Assembly: GCF_014192395.1 (NCBI RefSeq)
Contig: NZ_JACHXW010000011.1
Coordinates: 1 to 64,000, forward strand
Source of the DNA: Paenibacillus endophyticus
GTDB taxonomy: Bacteria; Bacillota; Bacilli; Paenibacillales; Paenibacillaceae
Direction: 5' to 3'
Length of the DNA: 64,000 nucleotides
Shown: piece by piece, positions 15,719-25,033 of the stretch
Position numbering within the stretch: position 1 is the first letter of the stretch
How the letters are laid out: each line of letters begins with the position of its first letter
The notes under the pieces: generated by a model
What the model saw: only the letters and a program-made list of their open reading frames with translations
What the model was told of the DNA's origin: nothing
Databases searched by the model: none
Position numbers and translations under genes: made by a program

Positions 15719-17398
15719 TTATGGTTTGCGCCAGCTGTCCTTCAAGGCTACGATCCGGTTGAACACAAGTTTGCCGTCTGCCGCATGCTTGCTGTCTACG
15801 CAAAAATAGCCATGCCTGACAAACTGGCATTTGTCCTCCGCTTGATTAAGCGCCGCGGCGGGCTCCAGCATGCAGTTCCGCATGACAAGCAGCGATTGCG
15901 GGTTAACTGCACGGACCCAGTCGAATGCTTCGTCCTTCGGTCCCTCTTCATCGAGGAGCAATCGATCGTACAAATGAATGTCGGCTGCGGCTGCATGCGG
16001 AGCAGACACCCAGTGAACCGTTCCCTTTACCTTCCGTCCCGCGAAGCCTGATCCGCTTTTGGTTTGAGGATCATACGTGCATCGAAGCTCGATGATCGCT
16101 CCTGTTGCCTCATCCTTGACGATTTCGTCGCAACGGATGAAATAAGCGCCAATCAGTCTCACTTCCGTACCTAGCGTTAAACGGTGAAAGCCTTTGGAGG
16201 GCTGCTCCATAAAGTCCTCCCGCTCTAGATACAGATCCCGCGAGAAGGGTACCTCCCGACTTCCCAGTGCTTCGTTTTCGCTGTTGCTGGGTATCGAAAG
16301 AAGTTCTGTTTTCCCCTTCGGATAATTCGTGATCACGACCTTTAGCGGGTCGATTACGGCCATATAGCCTTTAACCGCGGGTTTCAAATCCTGCCTTGCC
16401 GCATGCTCCAGCATGGCAATATCAACCGAGCTTTGCGTGCGGATCATTCCTATTCCTTCGATGAAGCTTCTGATGCTCTCCGGAGTGAAGCCTCTTCTTC
16501 TTAAGCCCCGAATCGTCGGCAGCCTTGGATCATCCCAGCCGTCTACGAAGCCCCCTTCAACCAGCTGCCTCAAATAACGTTTGCTCGTCACGACGCCCGT
16601 TAGATTGAGCCTTCCGAATTCCCTTTGCTTTGGCGGCTCGTTGACCGCAAGCTCTTGAAGCACCCACTCGTACAATGGGCGATGGTCCTTGAACTCGCTC
16701 GAACATAACGAATAGGTAATGCCTTCGATCGCGTCCTGAATCGGATGGGCAAAATCATACATCGGGTAAATGCACCATTTGCTGCCGCTCCGATAATGCT
16801 CTGCATGAATGATGCGGTAGATAACGGGGTCTCTGAGGTTCATGTTCGGAGCGCTCATGTCAATCTTCGCTCTCAGCACCTTGGAGGCCGCCTTATGCTC
16901 CCCGTTTTTCATGCCAGCGAACAATTGCAGGTTTTCTTCAACCCCGCGCTCCCGGAACGGACTGTTCTTGCCCCCCACTGTCAGCGTCCCGCGATAGTCG
17001 GTCATCTCCTCCGGCGACAAATCGCATACGAATGCCTTCCCTTTCTTGATCAACGCGACGGCTGCTTCATAAATCTCGTCCGAGTAATCTGAACCATAAT
17101 AGACATGCCCCTTCGGACTATAGCCCAGCCACTCGATGTCCTCGATTATCGCATTCACATATTTGATATCCTCCTTCAGCGGGTTCGTATCATCAAAGCG
17201 CAAATGGAAATTTCCGTTATATTTATGAGCGATGGTAAAGTTCGTGTGAATCGCATACGCGCTCCCGATATGCAGATAGCCATTCGGCTCAGGCGGAAAG
17301 CGCGTGCACATGACGCGGCTGAATAGCCCTGCTTCCCTGTCTTCGATTATGATTTTGTCCAAAAAATGCTCAGCAGCAATTTCGTTGTCCCTGCTCAT
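15719..17398 (-). CDS. glnS: glutaminyl-tRNA synthetase
   Basis: A 559-residue class I synthetase, the usual GlnRS length. It has the HIGH-type motif in RFPPEPNGYLHIGSA, a KMSKS-equivalent in GVVTSKRYLRQLV, GlnRS-type DDPRLPTIRGLRRRG, and the two-barrel anticodon-binding domain in the C-terminal third. It charges tRNA-Gln directly. Most Bacillota use GatCAB instead, so GlnRS is probably an acquired gene in this lineage. Its RBS is GGAGG, about 7 bp before ATG 17398. A T-box leader with a CAA specifier precedes it, so expression rises when tRNA-Gln is uncharged. Confidence 0.96.
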   Translation of the reverse strand: MSRDNEIAAEHFLDKIIIEDREAGLFSRVMCTRFPPEPNGYLHIGSAYAIHTNFTIAHKYNGNFHLRFDDTNPLKEDIKYVNAIIEDIEWLGYSPKGHVYYGSDYSDEIYEAAVALIKKGKAFVCDLSPEEMTDYRGTLTVGGKNSPFRERGVEENLQLFAGMKNGEHKAASKVLRAKIDMSAPNMNLRDPVIYRIIHAEHYRSGSKWCIYPMYDFAHPIQDAIEGITYSLCSSEFKDHRPLYEWVLQELAVNEPPKQREFGRLNLTGVVTSKRYLRQLVEGGFVDGWDDPRLPTIRGLRRRGFTPESIRSFIEGIGMIRTQSSVDIAMLEHAARQDLKPAVKGYMAVIDPLKVVITNYPKGKTELLSIPSNSENEALGSREVPFSRDLYLEREDFMEQPSKGFHRLTLGTEVRLIGAYFIRCDEIVKDEATGAIIELRCTYDPQTKSGSGFAGRKVKGTVHWVSAPHAAAADIHLYDRLLLDEEGPKDEAFDWVRAVNPQSLLVMRNCMLEPAAALNQAEDKCQFVRHGYFCVDSKHAADGKLVFNRIVALKDSWRKP

Positions 17399-17439
17399 CG
17401 CAAAACCTCCATAGTTAGGCTAATGGCCGATCATAAATC

Positions 17440-17735
17440 ACCTGCGAAAATAAAAAAAATTCCACCCCCAAGACCTCTCGTCTTGGGGGCGAAATTTGTC
17501 GCGGTACCACCCCAGGTTCATTAATATGTCGCCATATTAACCTCTTCAAGTACGGCATCTATGGATGCTTATACTCTAGCTCTATAACAGGAGCTCCCGT
17601 CACAGCATCCCCTCGCAGAGGTTCCGGTGTGAGGCTCAGAGACTTGTTTCAATAAAACATTCCTTGCTCCTTTTCAGCTGCCGGAGCTCTCTGTGAAAGA
17701 ACGGTCTTATTTACTCTTCTCGTCATCGCCTTTTC
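17440..17735 (-). promoter_or_regulatory. T-box riboswitch, glutamine-specific
   Basis: On the minus strand the leader shows GATGACGAGAAGAGTA (stem I base), CAGAGAGCTCCGG (distal stem I), a GAAA-CAA-GTCTCTGAG segment with CAA as specifier (17644-17646, Gln codon), the T-box core GGGTGGTACCGCG (17499-17511) and a terminator with CCCCCAAGAC/GTCTTGGGGG stems plus T-run (17450-17491). Uncharged tRNA-Gln should pair with CAA and the TGG bulge and prevent termination. The glnS gene begins about 40 bp beyond the terminator. Confidence 0.9.
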
Positions 17736-17789
17736 ATATTTGATATAGGTTAACAAATCCGAACGGATTCCGCAATGGGCTCAGCCCTA

Positions 17790-18278
17790 TTAAGGCTGTT
17801 CCCGAGTTATCGCTGCGAAAGCTTGAACGTACTGATCATACTTGATTTGCCAGCTGTCCTTGCGGTTTGGGGAAGCGCTGCCCTCCACGAGCGATTGAAT
17901 GATATCCAAGCACACATCCCAACCAGCAATGTCTCTCGGCGTATGTGCCGTAATCATGTGAAGCTTCTCCACCAGAACTAATCGGCAGCCGTCAGTCTCT
18001 TGTATCAATTCGAAACGAACCTGATCCTTGTCCCATGTAAAAGCAAGCACTTCCTGATCCTTAAGCTCCAGAATCGCAAGCTCTTCAAAGCTTCCATCCT
18101 GCATATCGAACGTAATCACTCCGCCCTCGCGCAAATCCTGAACGCGAAGCTCCGAAAACCATTGCACCAGCTTGTCGTTTTCCGTCAGCCATGCCCATAC
18201 ATGCTCAGCCGAATGCTTGATATGGCGTTCGAATCGAACCTCATACCCCTCCGCTGCTTGTGTGATTGTTGCAAGCAT
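17790..18278 (-). CDS. SRPBCC (AHSA1-like) domain protein
   Basis: A 162-residue START-fold protein. The pattern IKHSAEHVWAWLTENDKLVQWF near the N-terminus, GGVITFDMQDG, and a final amphipathic helix with GWDVCLDIIQSLVEG are typical of AHSA1/Aha1-like SRPBCC proteins. These form a hydrophobic ligand pocket and have varied or unknown functions. A GGAGGAGG site precedes ATG 18278. No neighbour clarifies its role. Confidence 0.85.
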   Translation of the reverse strand: MLATITQAAEGYEVRFERHIKHSAEHVWAWLTENDKLVQWFSELRVQDLREGGVITFDMQDGSFEELAILELKDQEVLAFTWDKDQVRFELIQETDGCRLVLVEKLHMITAHTPRDIAGWDVCLDIIQSLVEGSASPNRKDSWQIKYDQYVQAFAAITREQP

Positions 18279-18428
18279 AACCCTACTCCTCCTCCTTCAT
18301 CCCGCATTTAGAAGCAAAAAAATCCATGAATAACCATATCAACTAGTATAAGATAGAAAATAAACCGTTTCAAATGATAAAGAGAATCGGAGCATTGCTC
18401 GCTATTCGAGCTCCCGCGGACCAAGCCA

Positions 18429-18468
18429 AAAAGCTGCAGCTGAAAGATCGATCCTTCAACTGCAGCTT
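18429..18468 (-). terminator. terminator of thrC
   Basis: AAGCTGCAG and CTGCAGCTT arms with an inner TGAA/TTCA and GATCGATC stem, followed on the minus strand by a T-run. It lies 13 bp beyond the threonine synthase stop. Confidence 0.85.
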
Positions 18469-18481
18469 CTTTATCCATTTC

Positions 18482-19879
18482 TTAATTAGCGTTATAGAAT
18501 GCTTCCAGCTGGCTGACAACCGCAGCCAGCGATCCATCTACGCGCGTCTGGCGCTGCTCTTTGTGGAATAGCGACGCGATCTGTTCAGGAAACGTCTGCT
18601 CGATGCCGCAAAGCTCGATCGCTTCATTGAACTTCGCAGGATGCGCGGTTGCAAGCGACACGGTAATTTCCGAGCCGTCGCCGTATTTGTCAGCCGCGGC
18701 AACGCCGCAGGCTGAGTGAGGATCAAGCAAATAGCCGCTATCCGCTTTGTATTTCTTAATGGTGCTTAAGCATTCTTGGCCTTGTACGCCATGCGCGCCA
18801 AACTCCGCCTGCACCTTGCTTAGCGCTTCGCCGGCGATCACGATTTGCCCCTCTGCTTTGAACTGCTCCATCAGCGTCCGAATTTGTGCGGCATCCTCGC
18901 CTAGCACATAATACAGGTAGCGCTCGAAGTTGCTCGCCACTTGAATATCCATCGACGGGCTGTACGTGCTGCGAAAATCTCCCGGCTTGTACACGCCTTC
19001 CAGTATGAAGCGCTCCAAAATATTGTTCTCATTGGTTGCAAGGATCAGCTTGCCAACAGGAAGCCCCATGCGCTTCGCCAAATAACCTGCAAAAATATCG
19101 CCGAAATTGCCGGTTGGCACGCTGAAGTTCACTTGCTTCGCGTCGGTCTGCTTCACCACTTGGAAATAGGCATAGAAATAATAAACGGTCTGTGCCAATA
19201 TGCGCACAAAGTTAATGGAGTTAATCGCCGCAAGCTGGTTCGTCGCTTTAAAATCAAGATCTGCGAACAAATCCTTGATCATGCGCTGGCAATCGTCGAA
19301 GTTGCCGTCTACGGACAAATTCAGTACGTTGTCTTCCTGAACCGTCGTCATTTGAAGCTCCTGCACCTTGCTGACCTTGCCATGCGGGTGAAGGATGCAA
19401 ATTTTAATGCCATCCTTGCCTTTAACGCCCTCAATGGCCGAAGCTCCCGTATCGCCGGAGGTAGCTCCGAGAATATGGATTTTCTTATTCTGCTTAGCTG
19501 CTACGTAAGTGTACAGCTGGCCCATGAATTGCAGGGCGATGTCTTTGAATGCGAAGGTTGGCCCGTGGAACAGCTCCAGCAAATAAAGATCATCCTTCAG
19601 CTTGCGTACCGGCGTTACTTCCGGATCGCGGAAGGTTGAATAGCTCGCGTACACCATGTCCTTCAAATCCTGCTCCGGTATTTCCCCATTCGTATAATAC
19701 GAGAATATAGCAAGTACAAGCTCTTGATAGCTTAGCTCCTGCCATTCCTTTAAGGTTTCAGCCGAAATAACGGGGATCTCGTTCGGAACGAGCAGGCCTC
19801 CGTCATTGCCAAGGCCCATCATAAACGCATCGATAAATCCGATTTTGCCAACATTGCCTCTTGTACTAATGTACTCCAT
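18482..19879 (-). CDS. thrC: threonine synthase
   Basis: About 465 residues from ATG 19879 (AGGAGG 10 bp upstream), of the longer ThrC class. It starts MEYISTRGN, as E. coli-type and yeast-type enzymes do. The PLP-lysine motif is HGPTFAFKDIALQFMG (FKD), followed by ILGATSGDTGASAIEG, which binds PLP phosphate, and the SVPTGNFGDIFAGY loop. The enzyme converts O-phosphohomoserine to threonine. Monocistronic here, with terminators at both ends; no hom or thrB is nearby. Confidence 0.94.
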   Translation of the reverse strand: MEYISTRGNVGKIGFIDAFMMGLGNDGGLLVPNEIPVISAETLKEWQELSYQELVLAIFSYYTNGEIPEQDLKDMVYASYSTFRDPEVTPVRKLKDDLYLLELFHGPTFAFKDIALQFMGQLYTYVAAKQNKKIHILGATSGDTGASAIEGVKGKDGIKICILHPHGKVSKVQELQMTTVQEDNVLNLSVDGNFDDCQRMIKDLFADLDFKATNQLAAINSINFVRILAQTVYYFYAYFQVVKQTDAKQVNFSVPTGNFGDIFAGYLAKRMGLPVGKLILATNENNILERFILEGVYKPGDFRSTYSPSMDIQVASNFERYLYYVLGEDAAQIRTLMEQFKAEGQIVIAGEALSKVQAEFGAHGVQGQECLSTIKKYKADSGYLLDPHSACGVAAADKYGDGSEITVSLATAHPAKFNEAIELCGIEQTFPEQIASLFHKEQRQTRVDGSLAAVVSQLEAFYNAN

Positions 19880-19991
19880 TTGTAAATAGCCTCCTACATG
19901 CGCACCATTATCGTTATTCAAATCATATCATCGTTTTCCATAATAATCGATTCTTTTCACCACAGTATATCATTTTTATGGGTCAAAAATA

Positions 19992-20028
19992 AACGAAATG
20001 CACCCAGAAATACAGGATGCCTTTCGTT
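19992..20028 (-). terminator. likely terminator of the GH43 gene
   Basis: AACGAAA and TTTCGTT arms with inner GCA/TGC-type pairing, six bp after the stop of the large glycoside hydrolase gene. Confidence 0.6.
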
Positions 20029-20034
20029 GTTTTG

Positions 20035-23000
20035 TCATTTTATAACATTTGCTGCAATCGTCGCGATTTCGGCACGGGTAATCTTATCCTTAGGCCGGAT
20101 CGTTCCATCCTCATAGCCTGCTATAATACCGGCCTTCGTCAATGCCTCGACTGCTTCCTTCGCCCAGCTGGATACGCCCGGCAGATCGGTATAGGCTTGC
20201 GGGCTTGTTCCCGTCGTCTCGGTTAATTGCTCCCCGAGCGCACGGTACAAGATTACAAAGGCTTCCTCCCTCGTCATCTCCAGATTAGGCTTAAAGCTGC
20301 CGTCCTGGAATCCCGTTACCACTCCCGCTTCATATAATCCTTTAACGTACTTGCTATACCAAGCCGCTGCCGGAATATCGCCGAAGCTTGAATCACCTGC
20401 TGCGGTGTCCAGATCGAGCAATCTGTACATAACAGCCATGAACTCCGCTCTGCTCATCTGCTTATCCGGCTTGAAGCTGCCGTCTGGGAAACCTCCCAGT
20501 ATATTTTTATCGGCAAGCTTGTTGATAGCCGCGGTTGCCCAGTGCCCTTCGGTATCCGAGAACACCGGTTTTGGTTCTGGGCTTGCGCTTGGGCTTGGGC
20601 TAGACACAGACGGTGATGCCGGCGTTGGTGATGTGACTGTGTCTGGCGTTGGCGATGCGGTTGCATCTGGTGTCGGCGTTGGCGTTGGCGTCGCCTCTCC
20701 GCCTGTCTCTTCCTCTTTCTCTACGGTTACTGCGGCTGTTGCCATATGCGCCCCGTCTACCGAAGTTGCGGTAATAACCGCCGCCCCATTCGATGCCGCA
20801 GTGACCATGCCTGCGTCGCTTACTGACGCAACAGCGTCATTCGAGCTTGACCATGTAACCGCTTGATTGGCCGCGTCGAGTGGCGCGATCGTCGCGGTTA
20901 GCTGTTCCTGCTCTCCTTCCTTAAGCGTAAGCTCGGATTTGTCGATGGAAACGCCTGTGACGCGAATACCTAGGCTCTTCGCCACGACAATCCAGCTGAT
21001 TTGAGGATCCGAGCTGGACGTGCCTGCATTCGCCGAACGATGTACGGTAAGATCAAGCTTTCCATCCGCAATGGCTACATCAGCGTAGCTGAGCACATCG
21101 GTTGCTGCCGTAAAGACATACCCGCTTGTTTTGACTTCCCCATTCACAATAATGTCTGCAATCCGTTTGCCGTTTGAATATTGAGACCACGGATCATAAA
21201 GGCCGACATATACATCGTAGCCGCCGTTCTCTAGATCAAAGCGATAGGCAAGATCATCCCCTGCATTCGCTTTCAGATACCTAAGGGAGCTGAATATATC
21301 GCCGCTGCTCGTACCGGAGGTCAGCGTGTTATCCCCGATATAGCCCCAGGTTTGACTGTTCTCCGGATCATATTTCTGGTCGATCGTTTCTCCGTTCAGT
21401 ACTTTCCCCGCTCCCATAAGCGCAATCATATCCAAGTAGTCCGCGGTTGCCGCGCCGCCTGCGTTTACGAAATACGCGCTGCTCTCTGGGATAACGTAAA
21501 GCTGATGCTCGACTTTCTTATTCGCCAGCTCCGTAAGCGTACCGCTGACGCGTACGGTGCCTGGCTTTTGGAAAGACTCCGCGCTTACATTCCAAGCAAT
21601 TGGCGTATCCTTAACCGTTCCGTCTGACATCGTCACATTGACCGTGCTCGGGAATACAGGAGCTTTGCCAATTACCGTGCTTGTTGGCAGCACCGTATTA
21701 ACCGTCACCTTGCCCATTCCTTCCAGTTGCTCTAGCGTCCACTCGTCTTGCCATCGGAGCGCGATTTCATCATTTTGGCCGAATTCGATTGGCAGCCAGA
21801 TGTACCTGGAATTAGCCAGATCATTCTGATTCCAACGGTCTCCCATATAAATGAATTTGCCAGCAGCTGCATCAACCGCAATGACCTGCGTGCTTTGCGA
21901 GCCGAAGGTCGTAGCGCTTCCCGGCGCTACGTCGCGCATCGTCTTCCAAGGTCCCATAATATCGTCAGCAACCGTATACTTGCCTACATTAGGAGCCCAG
22001 CCAGTTGCGCCGGACGTTATCATATAATACTTGCCTTGGTATTTGAACAAAGCCGGAGCCTCGCGCTGGGCAAGCGGGAATACACGTACATAATCGACGC
22101 CATGCACCGCTTTATACTGCGTATCACGCTCGGCGTTGCCATCCTTATGCCATCCGACGACATCCGTATAGGATTCATTGAGCTTGGAGATGTAGATCGT
22201 CAGGTTTTCCTCGCTCGAATAAACCAAGTACCCTGTGCCGTCATCGTCTTTGAACAACGTCATATCGCGAGCCATTCCCGGCTGGCTTGGCTGGCCATCA
22301 TCGGTTGCGCCTGCAGGCGCTTGATCCATTCGATCGCTTCTCTGATAGACGAACGGTCCCAGCGGCGAATCGCTAAGCGCATAGCCCGCTTCCGCTTTCG
22401 CGTAGTTGGCTGTTGAAGTCGCGCTTGGGCCATCCGTGTGCATCCACATGACGTATTTTTTCGTCAAATCGTTGTAGATCACCTTCGGACGCTCAATAAT
22501 CCGATCTGTGCCGATATCGTTCAGAATATCTGCTTTATCCGTACGGTCCGCATACAGTGCAGAGATAAGCGGATCATTAACAAAATCATCCGCAGATTCG
22601 ATCGCTGTCAGCGCAAGTCCATGATCCACCCAATTGTACAAATCCTTGGACGAGTAGACCCTTACGCCTCTGGCAGGCAAATAACCGAAGGTTTTATCCT
22701 CGCCATACCAGTAATAGGTTTCGGTTTCCTCGTCGTACATCATGCCTGCTCCATGTGCTTGAATGAGCGCACCGTTCGTATCCCGCCACACCGCACCTGG
22801 CTTAAAGGAAACGTTAGGCGCGTTGATCACAAGCTCAGCTGCCGCCTTTTTCAGAGCCGCAATTGCTGTAATGATTTGCTCCTGAACAGCAGGCTCCGTC
22901 ACGTCGGCATTGCTTCCCGCCAGCGTCTGCTTCAGCGTCTTGCTTTCCTGAATAACCCGGCTCAGCTCAGCCAGACTGTAAGTCGTGTATGCCGTATTCG

Positions 23001-23721
23001 CCAATTCCGCTTCGGCAGCAGTGATCTGATTATCCAATTCAGATAGCGGTATGGTAATGTTCTTTCTAATGATTAAATAACTAATAAGCGGATCGTTATA
23101 ATTGCTAAGCGCAGCAGTCGCTGGCCCTTGAATGCGTACATTCAGCTGTCCGTCCGTTATGGCAAGCTTCCTGTATGTAACTGCCTTCTCGGCACCTTCC
23201 GCGCCAATCGCCAAGTCTCCGCCTGAAACGTTATTTCCTTCCACCAGAAGATTAACGCTGCGTCCGCTCCACGGATTGTTGAAGCCGAACGTTACGTCGT
23301 ATTCACCCGCTGGCAGCTCAAAATCATAGGCCAACGCTTTATCTCTCACCTGTGTGCCGTTATAGTATCTTACGGAGCCCGATTTGGTCGATGCGTCGCG
23401 CACATTCGTTCCGCTTGTTGCCGTAACCAAGCCCCATGCTTTGGAAGTGACGGGATCAATCCCGTATACCTGCTCCGTCACGGAGCTGTAGAGACCGAGT
23501 TTATCCGTGCCTTCCACGGTAGCTGGCGTCTGATCCCCCGCATTGACGTAATAAAGAATGTAGTCGTTATCTTTCAACTCCTGATCCGTGAAATCAGCGG
23601 CTATGGCTGTCGATGTACCCTTTTCATCGTTATCTGCATACGCAGGCACCCATGATGATAGAAAGGAAGCGAGTAGGGAGCAGCATAACGCCAAGGACAG
23701 CCATTTCTTCTTTTTAAACAA
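20035..23721 (-). CDS. S-layer-anchored family 43 glycoside hydrolase, multidomain
   Basis: About 1,228 residues from a TTG start at 23721, 7 bp after AGGAGG. Order of parts: signal peptide (WLSLALCCSLLASFLSSW); a malectin-like sugar-binding module (about 35-235); a helical linker; a GH43 catalytic domain (about 310-690) with YYWYGEDK, ARDMTLFKDDDGTGY and REAPALFKYQGKYYMITSG, closest in look to exo-beta-1,3-galactanase-type GH43; an Ig-like segment; a second malectin-like module starting YFVNAGGA; a Big_2 domain (VSIDKSELTLKEGE); a Pro/Thr/Ser linker; and three C-terminal SLH domains. It should be secreted and held in the S-layer, cutting plant arabinogalactan- or hemicellulose-type side chains. 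Substrate inferred only. Confidence 0.88.
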   Translation of the reverse strand: MFKKKKWLSLALCCSLLASFLSSWVPAYADNDEKGTSTAIAADFTDQELKDNDYILYYVNAGDQTPATVEGTDKLGLYSSVTEQVYGIDPVTSKAWGLVTATSGTNVRDASTKSGSVRYYNGTQVRDKALAYDFELPAGEYDVTFGFNNPWSGRSVNLLVEGNNVSGGDLAIGAEGAEKAVTYRKLAITDGQLNVRIQGPATAALSNYNDPLISYLIIRKNITIPLSELDNQITAAEAELANTAYTTYSLAELSRVIQESKTLKQTLAGSNADVTEPAVQEQIITAIAALKKAAAELVINAPNVSFKPGAVWRDTNGALIQAHGAGMMYDEETETYYWYGEDKTFGYLPARGVRVYSSKDLYNWVDHGLALTAIESADDFVNDPLISALYADRTDKADILNDIGTDRIIERPKVIYNDLTKKYVMWMHTDGPSATSTANYAKAEAGYALSDSPLGPFVYQRSDRMDQAPAGATDDGQPSQPGMARDMTLFKDDDGTGYLVYSSEENLTIYISKLNESYTDVVGWHKDGNAERDTQYKAVHGVDYVRVFPLAQREAPALFKYQGKYYMITSGATGWAPNVGKYTVADDIMGPWKTMRDVAPGSATTFGSQSTQVIAVDAAAGKFIYMGDRWNQNDLANSRYIWLPIEFGQNDEIALRWQDEWTLEQLEGMGKVTVNTVLPTSTVIGKAPVFPSTVNVTMSDGTVKDTPIAWNVSAESFQKPGTVRVSGTLTELANKKVEHQLYVIPESSAYFVNAGGAATADYLDMIALMGAGKVLNGETIDQKYDPENSQTWGYIGDNTLTSGTSSGDIFSSLRYLKANAGDDLAYRFDLENGGYDVYVGLYDPWSQYSNGKRIADIIVNGEVKTSGYVFTAATDVLSYADVAIADGKLDLTVHRSANAGTSSSDPQISWIVVAKSLGIRVTGVSIDKSELTLKEGEQEQLTATIAPLDAANQAVTWSSSNDAVASVSDAGMVTAASNGAAVITATSVDGAHMATAAVTVEKEEETGGEATPTPTPTPDATASPTPDTVTSPTPASPSVSSPSPSASPEPKPVFSDTEGHWATAAINKLADKNILGGFPDGSFKPDKQMSRAEFMAVMYRLLDLDTAAGDSSFGDIPAAAWYSKYVKGLYEAGVVTGFQDGSFKPNLEMTREEAFVILYRALGEQLTETTGTSPQAYTDLPGVSSWAKEAVEALTKAGIIAGYEDGTIRPKDKITRAEIATIAANVIK

Positions 23722-23893
23722 TCGTATTCCTCCTTCGACCTTTTGATCGCTCGTATTGATTGCGCTTTCACATTGGCTGTTGAACGTCATCACGAATGAT
23801 AACGAAGATGAAACAGCGATTCAACTGAACAATGCGAACGAGGGTGAACTCCCGAGAATACGTCATATCTCAGCTCCCGAAGCGCCATAATGT

Positions 23894-24025
23894 TCACTCA
23901 GGTACGATATATTCACAAACCAAAAAACGCTGTTCACATCCAGGCGAGGGCAAATCCGCACGTATTCGCTTGAAGATAGCCGCATGATCCCGCGCGTCCC
24001 AAACCCGAATAATATTGAAAACCAT
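23894..24025 (-). pseudogene. remnant of an O-methyltransferase C-terminal domain
   Basis: A 43-codon frame (ATG 24025 to TGA 23894) resembles a single stretch of the class I SAM-dependent O-methyltransferase domain: NIIRVWDARDHAAIFKRIRA, then FLVCEYIVPE. It matches the usual N-x-L-H-D-W-x-D-x-x...IL...C-R-x-A-x-P...LLVVE-x-V-L-P-E pattern. The rest of the domain and the N-terminus are absent. It sits after the terminator of the pentapeptide gene with no clear RBS. A decayed gene fragment is the best reading. Confidence 0.45.
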
Positions 24026-24042
24026 AAAGCTCCCTGTACAGC

Positions 24043-24077
24043 AAAAAGAAGATAGCCGCATGCTTGCAGCTATCTTC
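24043..24077 (-). terminator. terminator of pentapeptide-repeat gene
   Basis: GAAGATAGC and GCTATCTTC form a 9-bp stem followed on the minus strand by five T. It lies about 30 bp after the stop at 24109. Confidence 0.85.
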
Positions 24078-24108
24078 CAACTACCCCTATGCTGCTGTTT
24101 AAGGCTGC

Positions 24109-24768
24109 TTAATTCGTGCCGTCATCTACAACTAAGCCGAAATGCGCCGCGAATGTAATCGCCTGCGCCGGTGAAATAATACAGCGCCTCAAGTCTTCCA
24201 AGCCCGCGCCAATGGCATTGAACTCGCAGCTGCTAATATCGACGCCGCCAAGCTTTGTTTGCGAGAACTGCGCTTGATCAATATTGGCTTCCTTCATATA
24301 AAACTGCGCGATCGTCATATTCGAAAGATCCGCCTTGGCCAGCGACGTCTTCTCGAATTTCACGCCTTTGGCATTCGTGAAGCGCAGCACCGCATAATCC
24401 GCGTAGCACTGCTCGAACCAAACGTTGCGCAGCGTGGAGCCCGTTATATCCATACCGAGCAGCTTGCAATTATGGAAGGAAACGCGGTGCAGGATAACCT
24501 CGCTCAAATCGATATTCGATAAATCGCAGTTTACGAACCGAACATCGGTAAACTCCGCTTTGCGCAGGCTCGTGCCGCGAAACACTACGTTTTGAAACAC
24601 GACTCTATCGAAGCAGGGCTTATACGCCGATTGATTGTGAATGCCGCAATCCTCTATGATGCTGTCGCTAATTTCATGCTCGTCCGCCCATTCATAATCG
24701 GGTACGTCAAGCGCCGTAAGACCCTCTGGGATCTTAGGCAAATCAAGCTTCTTTTCCTTGCCTGACAT
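24109..24768 (-). CDS. pentapeptide repeat protein
   Basis: About 219 residues from ATG 24768, 10 bp after AGGAGGGGG. From residue 55 to 175 the sequence follows the A(D/N)LXX-type five-residue periodicity (FRGTS LRKAE FTDVR FVNCD LSNID LSEVI and so on), which folds as a right-handed quadrilateral beta helix. Such proteins include DNA-gyrase-protecting Qnr/McbG proteins and many of unknown role. No resistance function can be assigned. Monocistronic. Confidence 0.88.
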   Translation of the reverse strand: MSGKEKKLDLPKIPEGLTALDVPDYEWADEHEISDSIIEDCGIHNQSAYKPCFDRVVFQNVVFRGTSLRKAEFTDVRFVNCDLSNIDLSEVILHRVSFHNCKLLGMDITGSTLRNVWFEQCYADYAVLRFTNAKGVKFEKTSLAKADLSNMTIAQFYMKEANIDQAQFSQTKLGGVDISSCEFNAIGAGLEDLRRCIISPAQAITFAAHFGLVVDDGTN

Positions 24769-25033
24769 TAGTAACAACCCCCTCCTGCGGCAGCTTCTTA
24801 GCTAACCGCTCAACCTAACCTACATTATATCGGATAACATTCCGCAATTGCAGGCTCATTAGATGTCAATTGTATGACGTTCGCTTTGCGGCTTACATCC
24901 ATATCCTTGATGACTTATTAATCCTCCCCATCTATAATGAAGAAACGAACATGTCACATTACAATCCAGCCCTTAGCAGAGCTGCTCAGCTCCGTTATGG
25001 GGTTATAGCCATAGAGAGATACGGAGGTGCGCG

